Shown: positions 34,290 through 44,104, counted from the first letter of the stretch. The stretch is DNA of 64,000 nucleotides from Chitinophaga fulva (GCF_012927205.1 NZ_JABBGC010000001.1:1178001-1242000); one strand, 5' to 3'. Numbers and translations are program-made. The notes: generated by a model from the letters alone, not told the origin.

Positions 34290-37200
34290 ATGCAAAAATC
34301 TACCTACAGATTTTGTACAGGGGAAAGTATGTCATGTCGTGTGATGATCCTTTTGTTTTTTTTCGTTCCACTATCGCCTATGCTGGTATTAGCACAGGCT
34401 TACAAATCCCTTACCGATAAGGTACAACTGCAGTTGGGTAAAACCAATGCTGCCGCTATTGTGAAAGCGTTACAACAACAAACACCTTATACCTTCATTT
34501 ATGATCCGGAGTATCTGCAACAGTGCACCGTTAGTGAAGCACGGTTTCCGGGTACGCCGCTGGGAGAAGTATTGAGCTACATCGATCAACATACGCCACT
34601 GGACGTGGAGTTGACCGGAAATCATGTGATAGCGCTGCGCAAAGGCAGTGTTGTTACACCGGCAGCACAAACCAATGGCCGCATCCGCGGGAAAGTAGTG
34701 GATGCCAAGAATGAACCGCTGCCTGGTGTTACGATAGCAGCACAGGGCGGACAAGGCACTATCACCGCGGTAGATGGTAGTTATGAACTGGTGTTGAATC
34801 CCGGTACGTACAGCCTTAGCTTCAGCTTCGTTTCCTATGAAACCAGGAAAGTGACAGATATTTCCGTGAAGGAAAAAGACATTATTCCACTGAACGTAGT
34901 GCTGAAAAACAGCGGCTCCCGCCTGAAAGAGGTGACCGTGACCGGTAACTACCGCAAAGCTTCTATCGAAGGTTTGTATGCCTTGCAGAAGAATAACGCG
35001 GCTATTACGGATGGTATCAGCGCAGAACAGATAGCCCGTACGCCGGATAAAAACATTGGTGAAGTATTAAAGAGAGTAAGCGGTCTGGCTACGATGGATA
35101 ATAAATACGTAGTAGTACGCGGACTGAGCGAACGTTATAATCAGGCGGTGCTGAATGGGCAGATTATGCCCAGCACAGAGCTGAACAGAAAGAACTTCAG
35201 CTTTGACATCATTCCTTCCAATATCGTGGAGAATGTAACGGTGATAAAGACTATCACGCCTGATCGCAGCGCAGAATTTGGTGGCGGCCTGGTAGAAGTG
35301 AATACACTGGACATTCCTTCCGAAAATTTTCTGAACCTGTCTGTTGGCGGCAGCTATAATGATAAAACAACAGGCAAGGATTTTTTGTCCTTACCACTGA
35401 GTGGCAGTGAGTATTGGGGAAATACCGCCAAACATCGCCAGCTGTTTGGCACGCTGGACTGGAAAGACAGATTTGATATAGTAGATCATTACAACAAAGA
35501 AGGCAAAAATGCTGCGCTGTTTAATAATAACTGGGCTGTAACAAAATTTAAAGCACCGGTATCTCCCAATTTTCAGGCGTCTTTTGGCCGGGTGCTGCGT
35601 GGTAGCGCAGGTCAGCAATGGGGACTGGTAGCCGCAGCCAGTTATCGTAATACATTATCTACGCAGGATATCATATTAGGAAGAGAAGGTTTTGCTGTAG
35701 CAGAAGGTAATAGTGATCTGGACAACAGGTTGTTTAAAGGACAACGATATGGCTTTGTGACCAATTTGGGAGGTATGCTGGGTATTGGTTATCGCACCGA
35801 AAAAAGCAGGATCGGTTTTCAATCGCTTTACCTGCGCACACTGGACCAACAGCTGACATTTGGCACCGGGCCGAATGATACTTTCGGTGAACATACCGTA
35901 GGACTTTTTGATATGGGAATGCAAACATCCCTGTGGCAAAACCAACTGAGAGGTGAACATGCTATTGGCCGGAATGGTATTCGTTTGAAATGGAGTGGCA
36001 GTTACCTTAAACTGGACCGTCAAAAGCCGGACAACCACATCTTGTTGGCTAATTATATACCGATAGAAGGAGCAGAAAAAAATGAGTTTACCATCGATAA
36101 ATACGGAAGCAATTTCGCAGAAGGCGCATTAAGATCATGGAGCCGTGCACTGGAGAATAACTATAACTGGGAAGCTGCGGTATCTGTACCGTTTAAGTTT
36201 AATGCTGGCAAAGTAAACTTTGATAATACTTTCAAAGGTGGTTACGCCGGTTGGAATAAAGACAGGTTGTTCTTTGTGTTGAATACGTTGTCAAAAATTG
36301 ATAACAGAGGTTCAGAGGTTTTCCCGCTGGGAAAGGCATTTATACCGGAAAATGGCTTACAGGTGGGCATGAGCCAGTTTGGTGACAACTTCAAACGTCG
36401 GTCAGCCTCATTGCATGCATTGTTTGCCATGCTGGACAATAGGATTGGAGATAAGTGGAGACTGGTATGGGGGGTGAGAGCTGAATATTACAACCTGAAT
36501 AAGGTGAATAACAATCTTGACTCAACTTTTGCCAAATTTAAACCGGAGCCAGGTAAGGAGTATGATTATTCAGACTTGCTAAGCAGAGAGTCGAATTGGC
36601 ATTTTTTTCCTTCCGTCAACCTGACTTATTCCCTTACACCGTCCATGAACCTGCGGTTGGCTTATTCAGAAAGTATTATCCGTCCGGACTTACGTGAGTT
36701 GTCTGTTTTCAAGGAATATGATTTTGAGTTAGGAGGTGATTATACGTCCTCTTTGGTAAGATCAACAACGATAAAGCATCTGGACTTCCGTTATGAGTGG
36801 TATCCGGGTCCGGGGGAAATCCTTTCCGCGTCATTTTTCTACAAGGACCTCTCCTACCCGATGGAGATTTACCGGCGGGAGCTGCTTAACAGCTATGAGT
36901 TGTTAAACAGTAAATCGGCGAAAAACTATGGTATAGAGCTGGAGATGAGAAAGTCGTTAGCTTTTACCAAAGTGCCGGTGCTGCGCAATTTTACGCTCTA
37001 CGGCAACTTTACATACCTGGATGCTACCGTTAAACCTATGAGCCTTAATATAGGCATTATGGACCCGGCTAATCCTCAAAAAGTAATCGTAAAGGAGACT
37101 ATCGGGGAAGAAGAGAAAAGACCTCAGATGGGTGCCAGCAATTTTATGTTTAATGCTGGTGTTTACTACGACATGAACCCTTTATCAGTGAGCCTGACTT

Positions 37201-37523
37201 ATAATTCAGTTACTAATCGTGTTTTCCTGCCAAGTACTGTTTACAGGCTGTCGTTAATGGAGCGGCCTTTGCAGGCGCTGGATGCGCAGATTGGGTTCAG
37301 GTTCCTGAAGCAGCATGCTGAATTGAAGTTAAATATTGGTAACCTGTTAGACAGTTACGCAGTTATCTACAGGAACCAGTTTACTGCTGAGCAAAACCAG
37401 GACTACACCAATGGTGGAAAGCCTGGAAAGAAAGAAATGAATTATAATCCCGGACAAGATATCGTGAATTTCAAATCCAAGCCAGGCCGTACTTACAGCG
37501 CGACTTTTACCTATAAGTTTTAA
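34290..37523 (+). CDS. TonB-dependent receptor with STN domain
   Basis: A 1077-residue outer-membrane receptor. After a signal peptide of about 36 residues comes an STN domain (AAAIVKALQQQTPYTFIYDPEYL), which in FecA-type receptors touches FecR. A CarboxypepD_reg domain follows (IRGKVVDAKNEPLPGVTI), then the plug (NIGEVLKRVSGLATMDNKYVVVRG) and a 22-strand type barrel ending TYSATFTYKF. It is therefore a signalling transporter. The ligand is unknown. Its TAA stop overlaps a following in-frame ATG (TAATG), linking it to the first lipoprotein gene. Confidence 0.93.
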   Translation: MQKSTYRFCTGESMSCRVMILLFFFVPLSPMLVLAQAYKSLTDKVQLQLGKTNAAAIVKALQQQTPYTFIYDPEYLQQCTVSEARFPGTPLGEVLSYIDQHTPLDVELTGNHVIALRKGSVVTPAAQTNGRIRGKVVDAKNEPLPGVTIAAQGGQGTITAVDGSYELVLNPGTYSLSFSFVSYETRKVTDISVKEKDIIPLNVVLKNSGSRLKEVTVTGNYRKASIEGLYALQKNNAAITDGISAEQIARTPDKNIGEVLKRVSGLATMDNKYVVVRGLSERYNQAVLNGQIMPSTELNRKNFSFDIIPSNIVENVTVIKTITPDRSAEFGGGLVEVNTLDIPSENFLNLSVGGSYNDKTTGKDFLSLPLSGSEYWGNTAKHRQLFGTLDWKDRFDIVDHYNKEGKNAALFNNNWAVTKFKAPVSPNFQASFGRVLRGSAGQQWGLVAAASYRNTLSTQDIILGREGFAVAEGNSDLDNRLFKGQRYGFVTNLGGMLGIGYRTEKSRIGFQSLYLRTLDQQLTFGTGPNDTFGEHTVGLFDMGMQTSLWQNQLRGEHAIGRNGIRLKWSGSYLKLDRQKPDNHILLANYIPIEGAEKNEFTIDKYGSNFAEGALRSWSRALENNYNWEAAVSVPFKFNAGKVNFDNTFKGGYAGWNKDRLFFVLNTLSKIDNRGSEVFPLGKAFIPENGLQVGMSQFGDNFKRRSASLHALFAMLDNRIGDKWRLVWGVRAEYYNLNKVNNNLDSTFAKFKPEPGKEYDYSDLLSRESNWHFFPSVNLTYSLTPSMNLRLAYSESIIRPDLRELSVFKEYDFELGGDYTSSLVRSTTIKHLDFRYEWYPGPGEILSASFFYKDLSYPMEIYRRELLNSYELLNSKSAKNYGIELEMRKSLAFTKVPVLRNFTLYGNFTYLDATVKPMSLNIGIMDPANPQKVIVKETIGEEEKRPQMGASNFMFNAGVYYDMNPLSVSLTYNSVTNRVFLPSTVYRLSLMERPLQALDAQIGFRFLKQHAELKLNIGNLLDSYAVIYRNQFTAEQNQDYTNGGKPGKKEMNYNPGQDIVNFKSKPGRTYSATFTYKF

Positions 37524-37543
37524 TGTTTAAAAGTAGATGTTCT

Positions 37544-38914
37544 ATGAATAAGAGACTTTTAACGACTACGCTCATATTTGTTGCAGCCATATTAAATCTG
37601 ACGTTGGGAACATCCTGTAAAAAGGAAAATGGTGCCACCGAGCATAATCGTACCGTGGTTGCCGGTGGTCCTTCCGGTGTAGCCGGCAGTTGTGGCGACA
37701 GCATTATTACCGGTGTAATTACCTCCGATATTACCTTGAAAAGCTGTAAAATTTACAAGCTGAACGGGTTGATATATGTGACCAACAATGCGGTAGTGAC
37801 CATTGAGCCCGGAACCGTGATCAAGGGCATTAAAGGGACCTCTACTGCCGTTGGCGGAGGACTGGTTATTACCAGCGGGGCAAAACTAATAGCCAGTGGT
37901 ACTGCTACTGATCCAATCGTTTTTACTTCCAATGAAAGTTTTCCTGTATCCGGCGATTGGTGTGGTATCGTGATGGTCGGTAATGCACCTGCTAACCCGC
38001 TTGCCGCGGTACCTGTACCGGGTCTTCCTACTCCCTTTTTCGGTGATGTTACTTATGGTGGCCCGGGCAAGAATATACCTGGTGACAATAGCGGTATACT
38101 ACGCTATGTCAGGATCGAATATGCCGGTTTTGAATTGAGTAGCCTCAGTGCTCTGAATGGCCTGACACTGGCAGGAGTGGGCAATGGTACTGTACTGGAT
38201 TTTATTGAGGTATATAAAGCAAAAGCTGATGCCTTTGGAATCTATGGCGGGACAGTAAATGCTTCTCACCTGTTGGCTATCTCTCCATTAGACGATCTGT
38301 TTGATATTGACCACGGTTATACGGGTACTGTCACTTACGCACTGGGCATATCTGATCCTGCCAGGGCTGACAAGAGCCAGTCCAATGGCCTGGAATCCGA
38401 TAACAACATAAATGGTGACCCGGTAACTCCTTATACACATCCTACTTTCAACTACCTTACTATTATTGGCCAGCGTGACGCGGCATCGGCTTCCGTTACC
38501 AACGCCCCTCCCAGCGGCACCGGCAGATATGGTTATGCAGCACATCTGAGAAGGAACAGTGAGTTTGCGATTAGTAACGCCATCTTTATGGGCTATAATA
38601 TTGGTATTTTCCTGGACCCAACACTACCTCCTGTAGGGCCCAATACGAGAACGAAGTATGACAACGGCATCTCTACGTTAACCAATGTCTATGTACATGC
38701 ATATGTTACTCCTTTTGCCACGTTTACTCCGCTGGGTACTACCAACAAAGGTTACATTTCTGCAGACCCGAACTTTAACATCAGGTTGAATGCTCCATTT
38801 GCTACCATACCTGTCATCAGTAACTATATTCCACAGGCATTGTCTCCCGCCAGGGCTGTAGGCGCTTTCCCTGTTGGAAACACTACCTGGGCCAATGGCT
38901 GGTCAATTCTATAA
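37544..38914 (+). CDS. Secreted lipoprotein of a right-handed-repeat family, paralogue A
   Basis: A 456-residue lipoprotein with lipobox LNLTLGTSC followed by Lys-Lys. The body has repeating beta segments such as ITLKSCKIYKLNGLIYV, then IEPGTVIKGIKG and LNGLTLAGVGNG, which suggest a parallel beta-helix or similar solenoid. It is very similar along its length to paralogue B, the next gene. Conserved acidic residues of B are partly lost here: KSKDDAFEFFGG becomes KAKADAFGIYGG. The start at 37544 is chosen by alignment with B; an overlapping ATG at 37523 is possible. No known Pfam function comes to mind. Confidence 0.8.
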   Translation: MNKRLLTTTLIFVAAILNLTLGTSCKKENGATEHNRTVVAGGPSGVAGSCGDSIITGVITSDITLKSCKIYKLNGLIYVTNNAVVTIEPGTVIKGIKGTSTAVGGGLVITSGAKLIASGTATDPIVFTSNESFPVSGDWCGIVMVGNAPANPLAAVPVPGLPTPFFGDVTYGGPGKNIPGDNSGILRYVRIEYAGFELSSLSALNGLTLAGVGNGTVLDFIEVYKAKADAFGIYGGTVNASHLLAISPLDDLFDIDHGYTGTVTYALGISDPARADKSQSNGLESDNNINGDPVTPYTHPTFNYLTIIGQRDAASASVTNAPPSGTGRYGYAAHLRRNSEFAISNAIFMGYNIGIFLDPTLPPVGPNTRTKYDNGISTLTNVYVHAYVTPFATFTPLGTTNKGYISADPNFNIRLNAPFATIPVISNYIPQALSPARAVGAFPVGNTTWANGWSIL

Positions 38915-39039
38915 TGATAATATTATCCTCAAGTATAAACATTAACGCTTTTGCGCGCATACCCGAAAAATATATCCTGATCAGGTATTCATCATTCATT
39001 CCTTATTCATTTGTTTAAACTTTAAAAAGTAAAAATCCC

Positions 39040-40458
39040 ATGAACAAAAAACCCTTAGCGGTAACCCTCATGTCCGCAGCAACTGTGCTGGGCATGATGT
39101 TAGGCACATCCTGCAAAAAAGACAACGTAGTAAACAATGACCGCGCAGTAGTAGCCGGTGGTCCTTCTGGTGCTTCCGGTACCTGTGGTGACAGCACCAT
39201 CACTGGTGTGATCACTTCCAACATCACCCTGAAAAGCTGCAAAATTTACAAACTGGATGGTCTGGTATATGTAGCCAACAACGCTGTTGTAACTGTTGAA
39301 CCCGGAACAGTGATCAAAGGTATCAAAGGTATTCCTGCTGACCCGAACGTTCCAGGTTCTGGTACTCCAGGCGGTGGTTTGATCGTTACCCGCGGTGCTA
39401 AACTGATCGCTGATGGTACTGATACTAATCCGATCATCTTTACTTCCAACGAAGCTGCTCCTCAGTCTGGCGATTGGGGTGGTGTAGTATTGCTGGGTAA
39501 AGCACCTACCAACCATGCTGGTGCTGTACTGGTAGAAGGTATCACTGGTACTCCTCCTGCTGATGCTACTTATGGTGGTCCGGCTAACAACGTTCCTACA
39601 GATAACTCAGGTACCCTGCGTTATGTAAGAATTGAGTATGCTGGTTACGAACTGGCTCCGGATAATGAACTGAACGGTCTGACACTGGCTGGTGTTGGTA
39701 ACGGTACTATCCTCGATTTCGTTGAAGTATACAAATCCAAAGACGATGCTTTTGAATTCTTTGGTGGTACTGTAAACGCTTCTCACCTGGTGGCTATCGA
39801 CGCGCTGGATGATATGTTTGATACTGACAACGGTTATTCCGGTAAAATCGAGTACGCACTGGGCGTATCTGATCCTAACCGTGCTGACAAGAGCCAGTCT
39901 AACGGTTTCGAAAGCGACAACAACGCTGGTGGTGATGCCGTAACTCCTTACACTCATCCTACTTACAACTTCATCACTATCATCGGTCAGCCTACTGCCG
40001 CTGCTGCTTCTATTACCAATGGTCTGCCTTCTACTATCGGTAAATATGGCCGCGCTGCTCACCTGAGAAGAAATGCTGAATTTGTTATCAACAATTCTAT
40101 CTTCCTGGGCTTCAACTATGGTATCTCTCTGGATACACAGAAACCTGCTACCGGTGCTAACACCAAAACCAAGTATGACGCTGGTACTTCTACGCTGACT
40201 AACAACTTTGTTCATGCGTATGTGTTTCCGTTCTCTACTGAGATCAACTTCACTTCCTTCGCTGCGTTCACTCCGGCTGGTACTACCAACAGAGGCTATA
40301 CCAACACTGATCCGAACGTGAATATCAAACTGACTGCTCCGTTCGCAGCTACCCGTGCTATCGGTAACTACGTTCCTACAAGTCTGTCTGTTGCTAAAGC
40401 TGCTGGTGCTTTCCCTACCGGAAACACTACATGGGCTAATGGCTGGACTATTCTGTAA
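39040..40458 (+). CDS. Secreted lipoprotein of the same family, paralogue B, high-expression codons
   Basis: A 472-residue lipoprotein with lipobox VLGMMLGTSC. It keeps the acidic motifs DDAFEFFGGTVNAS, DDMFDTDNGYSG and SQSNGFESDNNAGG, which look like metal, perhaps Ca, binding turns. Similar sequences are common as hypothetical proteins beside TonB receptors in Bacteroidota. Its codons are strongly skewed to GGT, GCT, AAC and CTG compared with paralogue A, as in abundant proteins. A 125-bp gap before it and a strong hairpin after it suggest its own transcript. Function unknown. Confidence 0.82.
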   Translation: MNKKPLAVTLMSAATVLGMMLGTSCKKDNVVNNDRAVVAGGPSGASGTCGDSTITGVITSNITLKSCKIYKLDGLVYVANNAVVTVEPGTVIKGIKGIPADPNVPGSGTPGGGLIVTRGAKLIADGTDTNPIIFTSNEAAPQSGDWGGVVLLGKAPTNHAGAVLVEGITGTPPADATYGGPANNVPTDNSGTLRYVRIEYAGYELAPDNELNGLTLAGVGNGTILDFVEVYKSKDDAFEFFGGTVNASHLVAIDALDDMFDTDNGYSGKIEYALGVSDPNRADKSQSNGFESDNNAGGDAVTPYTHPTYNFITIIGQPTAAAASITNGLPSTIGKYGRAAHLRRNAEFVINNSIFLGFNYGISLDTQKPATGANTKTKYDAGTSTLTNNFVHAYVFPFSTEINFTSFAAFTPAGTTNRGYTNTDPNVNIKLTAPFAATRAIGNYVPTSLSVAKAAGAFPTGNTTWANGWTIL

Positions 40459-40471
40459 TTGTTTTTATTCG

Positions 40472-40519
40472 TCATCACGTATAGAGGATTTTCCTCTATA
40501 CGTGATGATCATCTTTTTT
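40472..40519 (+). terminator. Strong terminator after paralogue B
   Basis: A perfect 17-bp stem, TCATCACGTATAGAGGA at 40472-40488 with its complement at 40492-40508 around a TTT loop, is followed by six T residues. Confidence 0.92.
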
Positions 40520-40536
40520 CTGTTAATATTTTGAAT

Positions 40537-41292
40537 ATGTATCTGTTTTTAAAACGCTTGTCTTTTCTTTTAGCCGTTATCGCTTTCCTGGCTTCCTGCC
40601 GTAAGGGTGAAATGCCCGACGAACACTACTTTGGTAAAGTCCAGGTTTCGCTGCTGAACCTTCCCAACACTCCCAAAATCATGATGTATTTTGATGGCCA
40701 GCGACTGGACACGATCAGGGTAGTTGGAGACGGGAGCCATTTTATTCTTCCTGCAGGCAAGAAAGGAAAACTGAGTGCTTATGATGCAGGCAAGCAGGAA
40801 TTACTTGCAGATACTATGATTACTATTGGGATTAACAGTATACAGCAGTTTCGGTTTGCTTACAGCCCTGAGCTTGGATTGAAGGGATTCGTTGGTGCTG
40901 GTGGCGGTAGCTCTGTACCCATTGATTCATTTGATGTTCAGTTATTCAATAATTTGACAGCCTCCTTCTATCCCCTCGAAAAATACGATCTGGCCTTTAT
41001 TTTTGCTGATCCTGACAGTGGTGAGATTTTGGATTATCCACTTGTATTAAAAGGATGGTCAAGAGGCAAACTGTCGGCTGTTGTAAGATTAAGAGCTGTA
41101 AACGCCAACGGTCATGACTACACGTACGCTGCTAAGTTAATTGACCCGGCCACTGGTCAGGTAGTATTACAGCCGGATGGTTCTGAGTTTTTTACATTCG
41201 GCAGTGATAAACTTGGTGGTAAAACTGAAATTATCTCCGTGGTGAACGATCCGACCGGAGGATATATTTCAACTTCCTATATAGACCTTTAA
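40537..41292 (+). CDS. Lipoprotein of unknown function (DUF4397-like region possible)
   Basis: A 251-residue lipoprotein with lipobox AFLASC. The mature part is beta-rich, with two possible repeated domains (KVQVSLLNLPNTPKIMMYFDGQ near 40, then FDVQLFNNLT near 135). The first has a weak resemblance to DUF4397-type modules, which I would not insist on. A longer frame from 40459 runs through the terminator and is unlikely. It lies between paralogue B and the shortened paralogue C, and so belongs to this locus. Confidence 0.65.
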   Translation: MYLFLKRLSFLLAVIAFLASCRKGEMPDEHYFGKVQVSLLNLPNTPKIMMYFDGQRLDTIRVVGDGSHFILPAGKKGKLSAYDAGKQELLADTMITIGINSIQQFRFAYSPELGLKGFVGAGGGSSVPIDSFDVQLFNNLTASFYPLEKYDLAFIFADPDSGEILDYPLVLKGWSRGKLSAVVRLRAVNANGHDYTYAAKLIDPATGQVVLQPDGSEFFTFGSDKLGGKTEIISVVNDPTGGYISTSYIDL

Positions 41293-41300
41293 TCTTTTTT

Positions 41301-41981
41301 ATGCATCCCGCGAGCAAATATGTAACCCGTCTTATACCCTACTGCTGGTATGGTTTGAGTAGCTTATCTGTTATCACGGCGGGTTGCAAAAAAAATGATG
41401 TGGTAAATCCTGCTGCTACGCAGGAAGTTAAAATGGAAATCATCCCTGTGTCCGATACCATACGACAGGTTATTGCTTCCAATACATTGCTGACAGCCAA
41501 CCATCCCTGGTATATTGATGGTTGGGTGTATGTGGCAAACGAAGCAACCTTGCGGGTGGAAGCCGGCGCGGTGGTTAACATACTGCCTACCGCGGTAAAT
41601 AAACAAGACGGTCGCCATAGCGGCGGACTGGTTATTACCCGGGGGGCATATATTCTGGCTGAAGGTACAACAACACTGCCCATCCGGATAACGGTAGAAA
41701 AAGCTCCCGATCCTGGCCCCAGCGGTCTGCTGATATTGGGCCGGGCCCCGGTCAAAAAAGGATATACCCCTTTTCGTGACCTGACCTTTGGTGGCAACCT
41801 GGCGGAAGACAGCTCCGGCGTGATCAGGCATTTGCATCTGCATTACTCCCCTGCTGCGGGCAAAGGTTTCCGCGGAGGCCTGCTATTGCTGGGAGCCGGC
41901 AGCAAAACGATTACAGAAGCGATTGTGACGCATGCTTTACCCACTGCCGGGCCGGGCCTGAAAGGCGGAAAGCTGCGTTGA
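41301..41981 (+). CDS. Shortened paralogue C of the lipoprotein family
   Basis: A 226-residue protein with a lipobox-like VITAGC and Lys-Lys. Its WYIDGWVYVANEATLRVEAG, GGLVITRGAYILAEGTTTLPI and FRDLTFGGNLAEDSSGVIRHL segments align with the first half of paralogues A and B. It stops at about the LTLAGVGNGT equivalent (LLLLGAGSKTITEAIV) and lacks the acidic second half. It starts 8 bp after the previous stop codon, so it is probably translated. It may be a domain-sized relative or a decaying copy. Confidence 0.65.
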   Translation: MHPASKYVTRLIPYCWYGLSSLSVITAGCKKNDVVNPAATQEVKMEIIPVSDTIRQVIASNTLLTANHPWYIDGWVYVANEATLRVEAGAVVNILPTAVNKQDGRHSGGLVITRGAYILAEGTTTLPIRITVEKAPDPGPSGLLILGRAPVKKGYTPFRDLTFGGNLAEDSSGVIRHLHLHYSPAAGKGFRGGLLLLGAGSKTITEAIVTHALPTAGPGLKGGKLR

Positions 41982-42064
41982 GATACTTTAAAATAATATG
42001 GAAAACCCTGTTTTACTGATTACTCTCCATTAACTATCATTTTTGTTAACCCCTCTTTCTCTCT

Positions 42065-43438
42065 TTATCTTGGGATGATCACCAAACTGTTGGCAGCCGC
42101 TTGTTGACCGGCATCATAGAAATGACGAAGGGTATTGTTGCTTTCCACGCTTGCCCTTACATTACCTGCGATTACTGACAGGGCTTTGGCTACCAGTGGA
42201 TCATTGGCATCTCCCAATGGCAATAATGGTTGTCTGGACATTTCGTCTACTGGATATTGCGGTGCGATGCCCTGTGTGTAATTACCGTTACCATTGGCAT
42301 TGGACAGCCGGTAGGTAAGCGGCTGAATAACCCAGGGGATGCGGCGGGGACTGCGCATATCTTTCACCAGTATGGCTCCTTTGTCTTTACCCACGGTGGT
42401 TTCACCTATCTGTATCACTTTCGTATAGGGTTTAAGGTTATTTACCAGCAGTTCGGCGGCGGATACTGTCTGACTGCCGGTCAACAGGAAAATGCGGGGC
42501 AGATTAAGTTGGGCGGAAGAGAGTGCAGCAAAGCTGATAGGGTCTGCATTTTCGGGGACAGAGAGTGTAGTGGCGAAGTTGAGTGTCTGGGAACCGAGGC
42601 GGTTGTTGCCGCTGTACTGCACAAAAACGCTTTTGTCTGTTACATCCGGTGCTATCAGCGCTGTGAGCATGGCGGCGGCGGCGAGGCTGCCGCCTGTATT
42701 GTAGCGGATATCAATGATCAGCTCCTCTATACCCTGACTTTTGAAGTTCCGGAATACATCCAGCAGACTGGTATTGTATGCATCGATAAAGGCATTGTAA
42801 AACACATAGCCTGTTTTACGGGAAGCGCCGGTTATTAACGTTGACGTATATACGGGGTTAGCAGTTGCCAACTTTCCTTGCAGCAATACGGCCGTGTTTT
42901 CAGTAATAGTTGCGCCGCTCACAGTAGCGGGTGTGATCGTACCAGTGGCGGCGGTCCTGAGCTGCTCACTGAGTGTTGCGGCATTTGCCGCAGTGAGGCT
43001 TGTTTCATTGATACGGGTAAAATAACTGCCTCTTTTCAGTCCGGCTGCCGCTGCATAAGATCCCGGCACCACCAGCTTGATAACGCCGATAACGCCTTCC
43101 GGCCGCTGTGGCCAGCTGATGATACTATAGTCGATGCCGTATTTACTGCGGATATCGGTGGCATACGTGGCCGGATCTTCGGGGTTGTACAGCAGGGAGA
43201 ATCTGTCTTCGGTATACTTAATACTGTGAAAAAAAGATATCGTCTCCAGTGTGTTGTTGGGATTGGCAGGCAGCTGATCATTCCACAGATAGAAGTAGCG
43301 CATACTATCCAGTACCCAGTTGTTGATTTCCTGTTGGGTGACGGGCCCTGTTGGCACAGGTGGTATGTCATCTTTTTTACTACAGGCGGTTATCAACGCG
43401 ATACTGCCAAGGAGAAAAGAATGGGAAGAGCGTCGCAT
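42065..43438 (-). CDS. S41-family carboxy-terminal protease, lipoprotein
   Basis: A 457-residue protease of the C-terminal processing type with lipobox ALITAC. It has a helical N-domain and a PDZ-like segment (VVPGSYAAAAGLKRGSYFTRINETSL). The catalytic domain shows IDIRYNTGGSLAAAAMLTALI, Ser in SQTVSAAELLVNNL and Lys in GETTVGKDKG, so the Ser-Lys dyad is intact. It follows the ECF sigma gene by 28 bp on the same strand. That suggests a joint role, possibly trimming secreted or receptor proteins, but no substrate is known. Confidence 0.88.
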   Translation of the reverse strand: MRRSSHSFLLGSIALITACSKKDDIPPVPTGPVTQQEINNWVLDSMRYFYLWNDQLPANPNNTLETISFFHSIKYTEDRFSLLYNPEDPATYATDIRSKYGIDYSIISWPQRPEGVIGVIKLVVPGSYAAAAGLKRGSYFTRINETSLTAANAATLSEQLRTAATGTITPATVSGATITENTAVLLQGKLATANPVYTSTLITGASRKTGYVFYNAFIDAYNTSLLDVFRNFKSQGIEELIIDIRYNTGGSLAAAAMLTALIAPDVTDKSVFVQYSGNNRLGSQTLNFATTLSVPENADPISFAALSSAQLNLPRIFLLTGSQTVSAAELLVNNLKPYTKVIQIGETTVGKDKGAILVKDMRSPRRIPWVIQPLTYRLSNANGNGNYTQGIAPQYPVDEMSRQPLLPLGDANDPLVAKALSVIAGNVRASVESNNTLRHFYDAGQQAAANSLVIIPR

Positions 43439-43466
43439 GGCGGTGTTGTTTTCAGGGTGAGATGTG

Positions 43467-43997
43467 TCAGCTATGGTTGCTACCGAAATGACTGGTCAGT
43501 TCTTTCCGGATATATTGAAGGGCTGCTGTCAGGTGATTTTTTACGGTGGCGGGAGAAATGGATAATTGCTGGCCTATCTCCCGATGGCTATAGCCCAGGC
43601 TTCTGCTGAGCATATATACGTTCCGCCGCTGTTCAGGCATATTTTCTACCAGTTGGTGTATATGGGTGGTGAGTTCTTTTTGGAGGAGCAGTTTTTCTCC
43701 GCTGTGAGCAGTTTCAATGGATTGGTTGTCCGCCACTTTCGCCATCGCTTTTTTTTCGCGGTAAAGCTTGCGGGTTTCGTCGATCACCAGGTTTTTAACA
43801 TACACAAACAATAAAGGAAATACGTCCTGCCCTTCCTTCAGCTGGTGCATGTTTTCCCAGAGGCGAACAAAGCATAACTGGGTGATTTCCTGCGCTCTGT
43901 TGGCATCACCTGTCAACTTGAACGCGAACCGGTATACTTTTAAATTGTTCTCCTCAAATATCTTCTCAAATTGTTCTTTAGGCGGGCTATCAGACAT
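43467..43997 (-). CDS. FecI-like ECF RNA polymerase sigma factor
   Basis: A 176-residue sigma-70 family protein with region 2 (FKLTGDANRAQEITQLCFVRLWEN) and region 4 (LSRSLGYSHREIGQQLSISPATVKNHLTAAL), and no region 1 or 3. This type usually sits directly before a FecR gene in Bacteroidota. Here the next gene is an S41 protease, and the only FecR is 9.2 kb away on the other strand. A start six codons earlier (44015) is possible. Confidence 0.9.
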   Translation of the reverse strand: MSDSPPKEQFEKIFEENNLKVYRFAFKLTGDANRAQEITQLCFVRLWENMHQLKEGQDVFPLLFVYVKNLVIDETRKLYREKKAMAKVADNQSIETAHSGEKLLLQKELTTHIHQLVENMPEQRRNVYMLSRSLGYSHREIGQQLSISPATVKNHLTAALQYIRKELTSHFGSNHS

Positions 43998-44104
43998 AGT
44001 TCGAGGTTGTTGCATTATCCGGATATAAATATAAGCCGGCTATGTTACAGGAATGTTAAGGCCCGGATATTTCTTTTCAGCAGTGACGCAAAGTTACGCA
44101 CATG

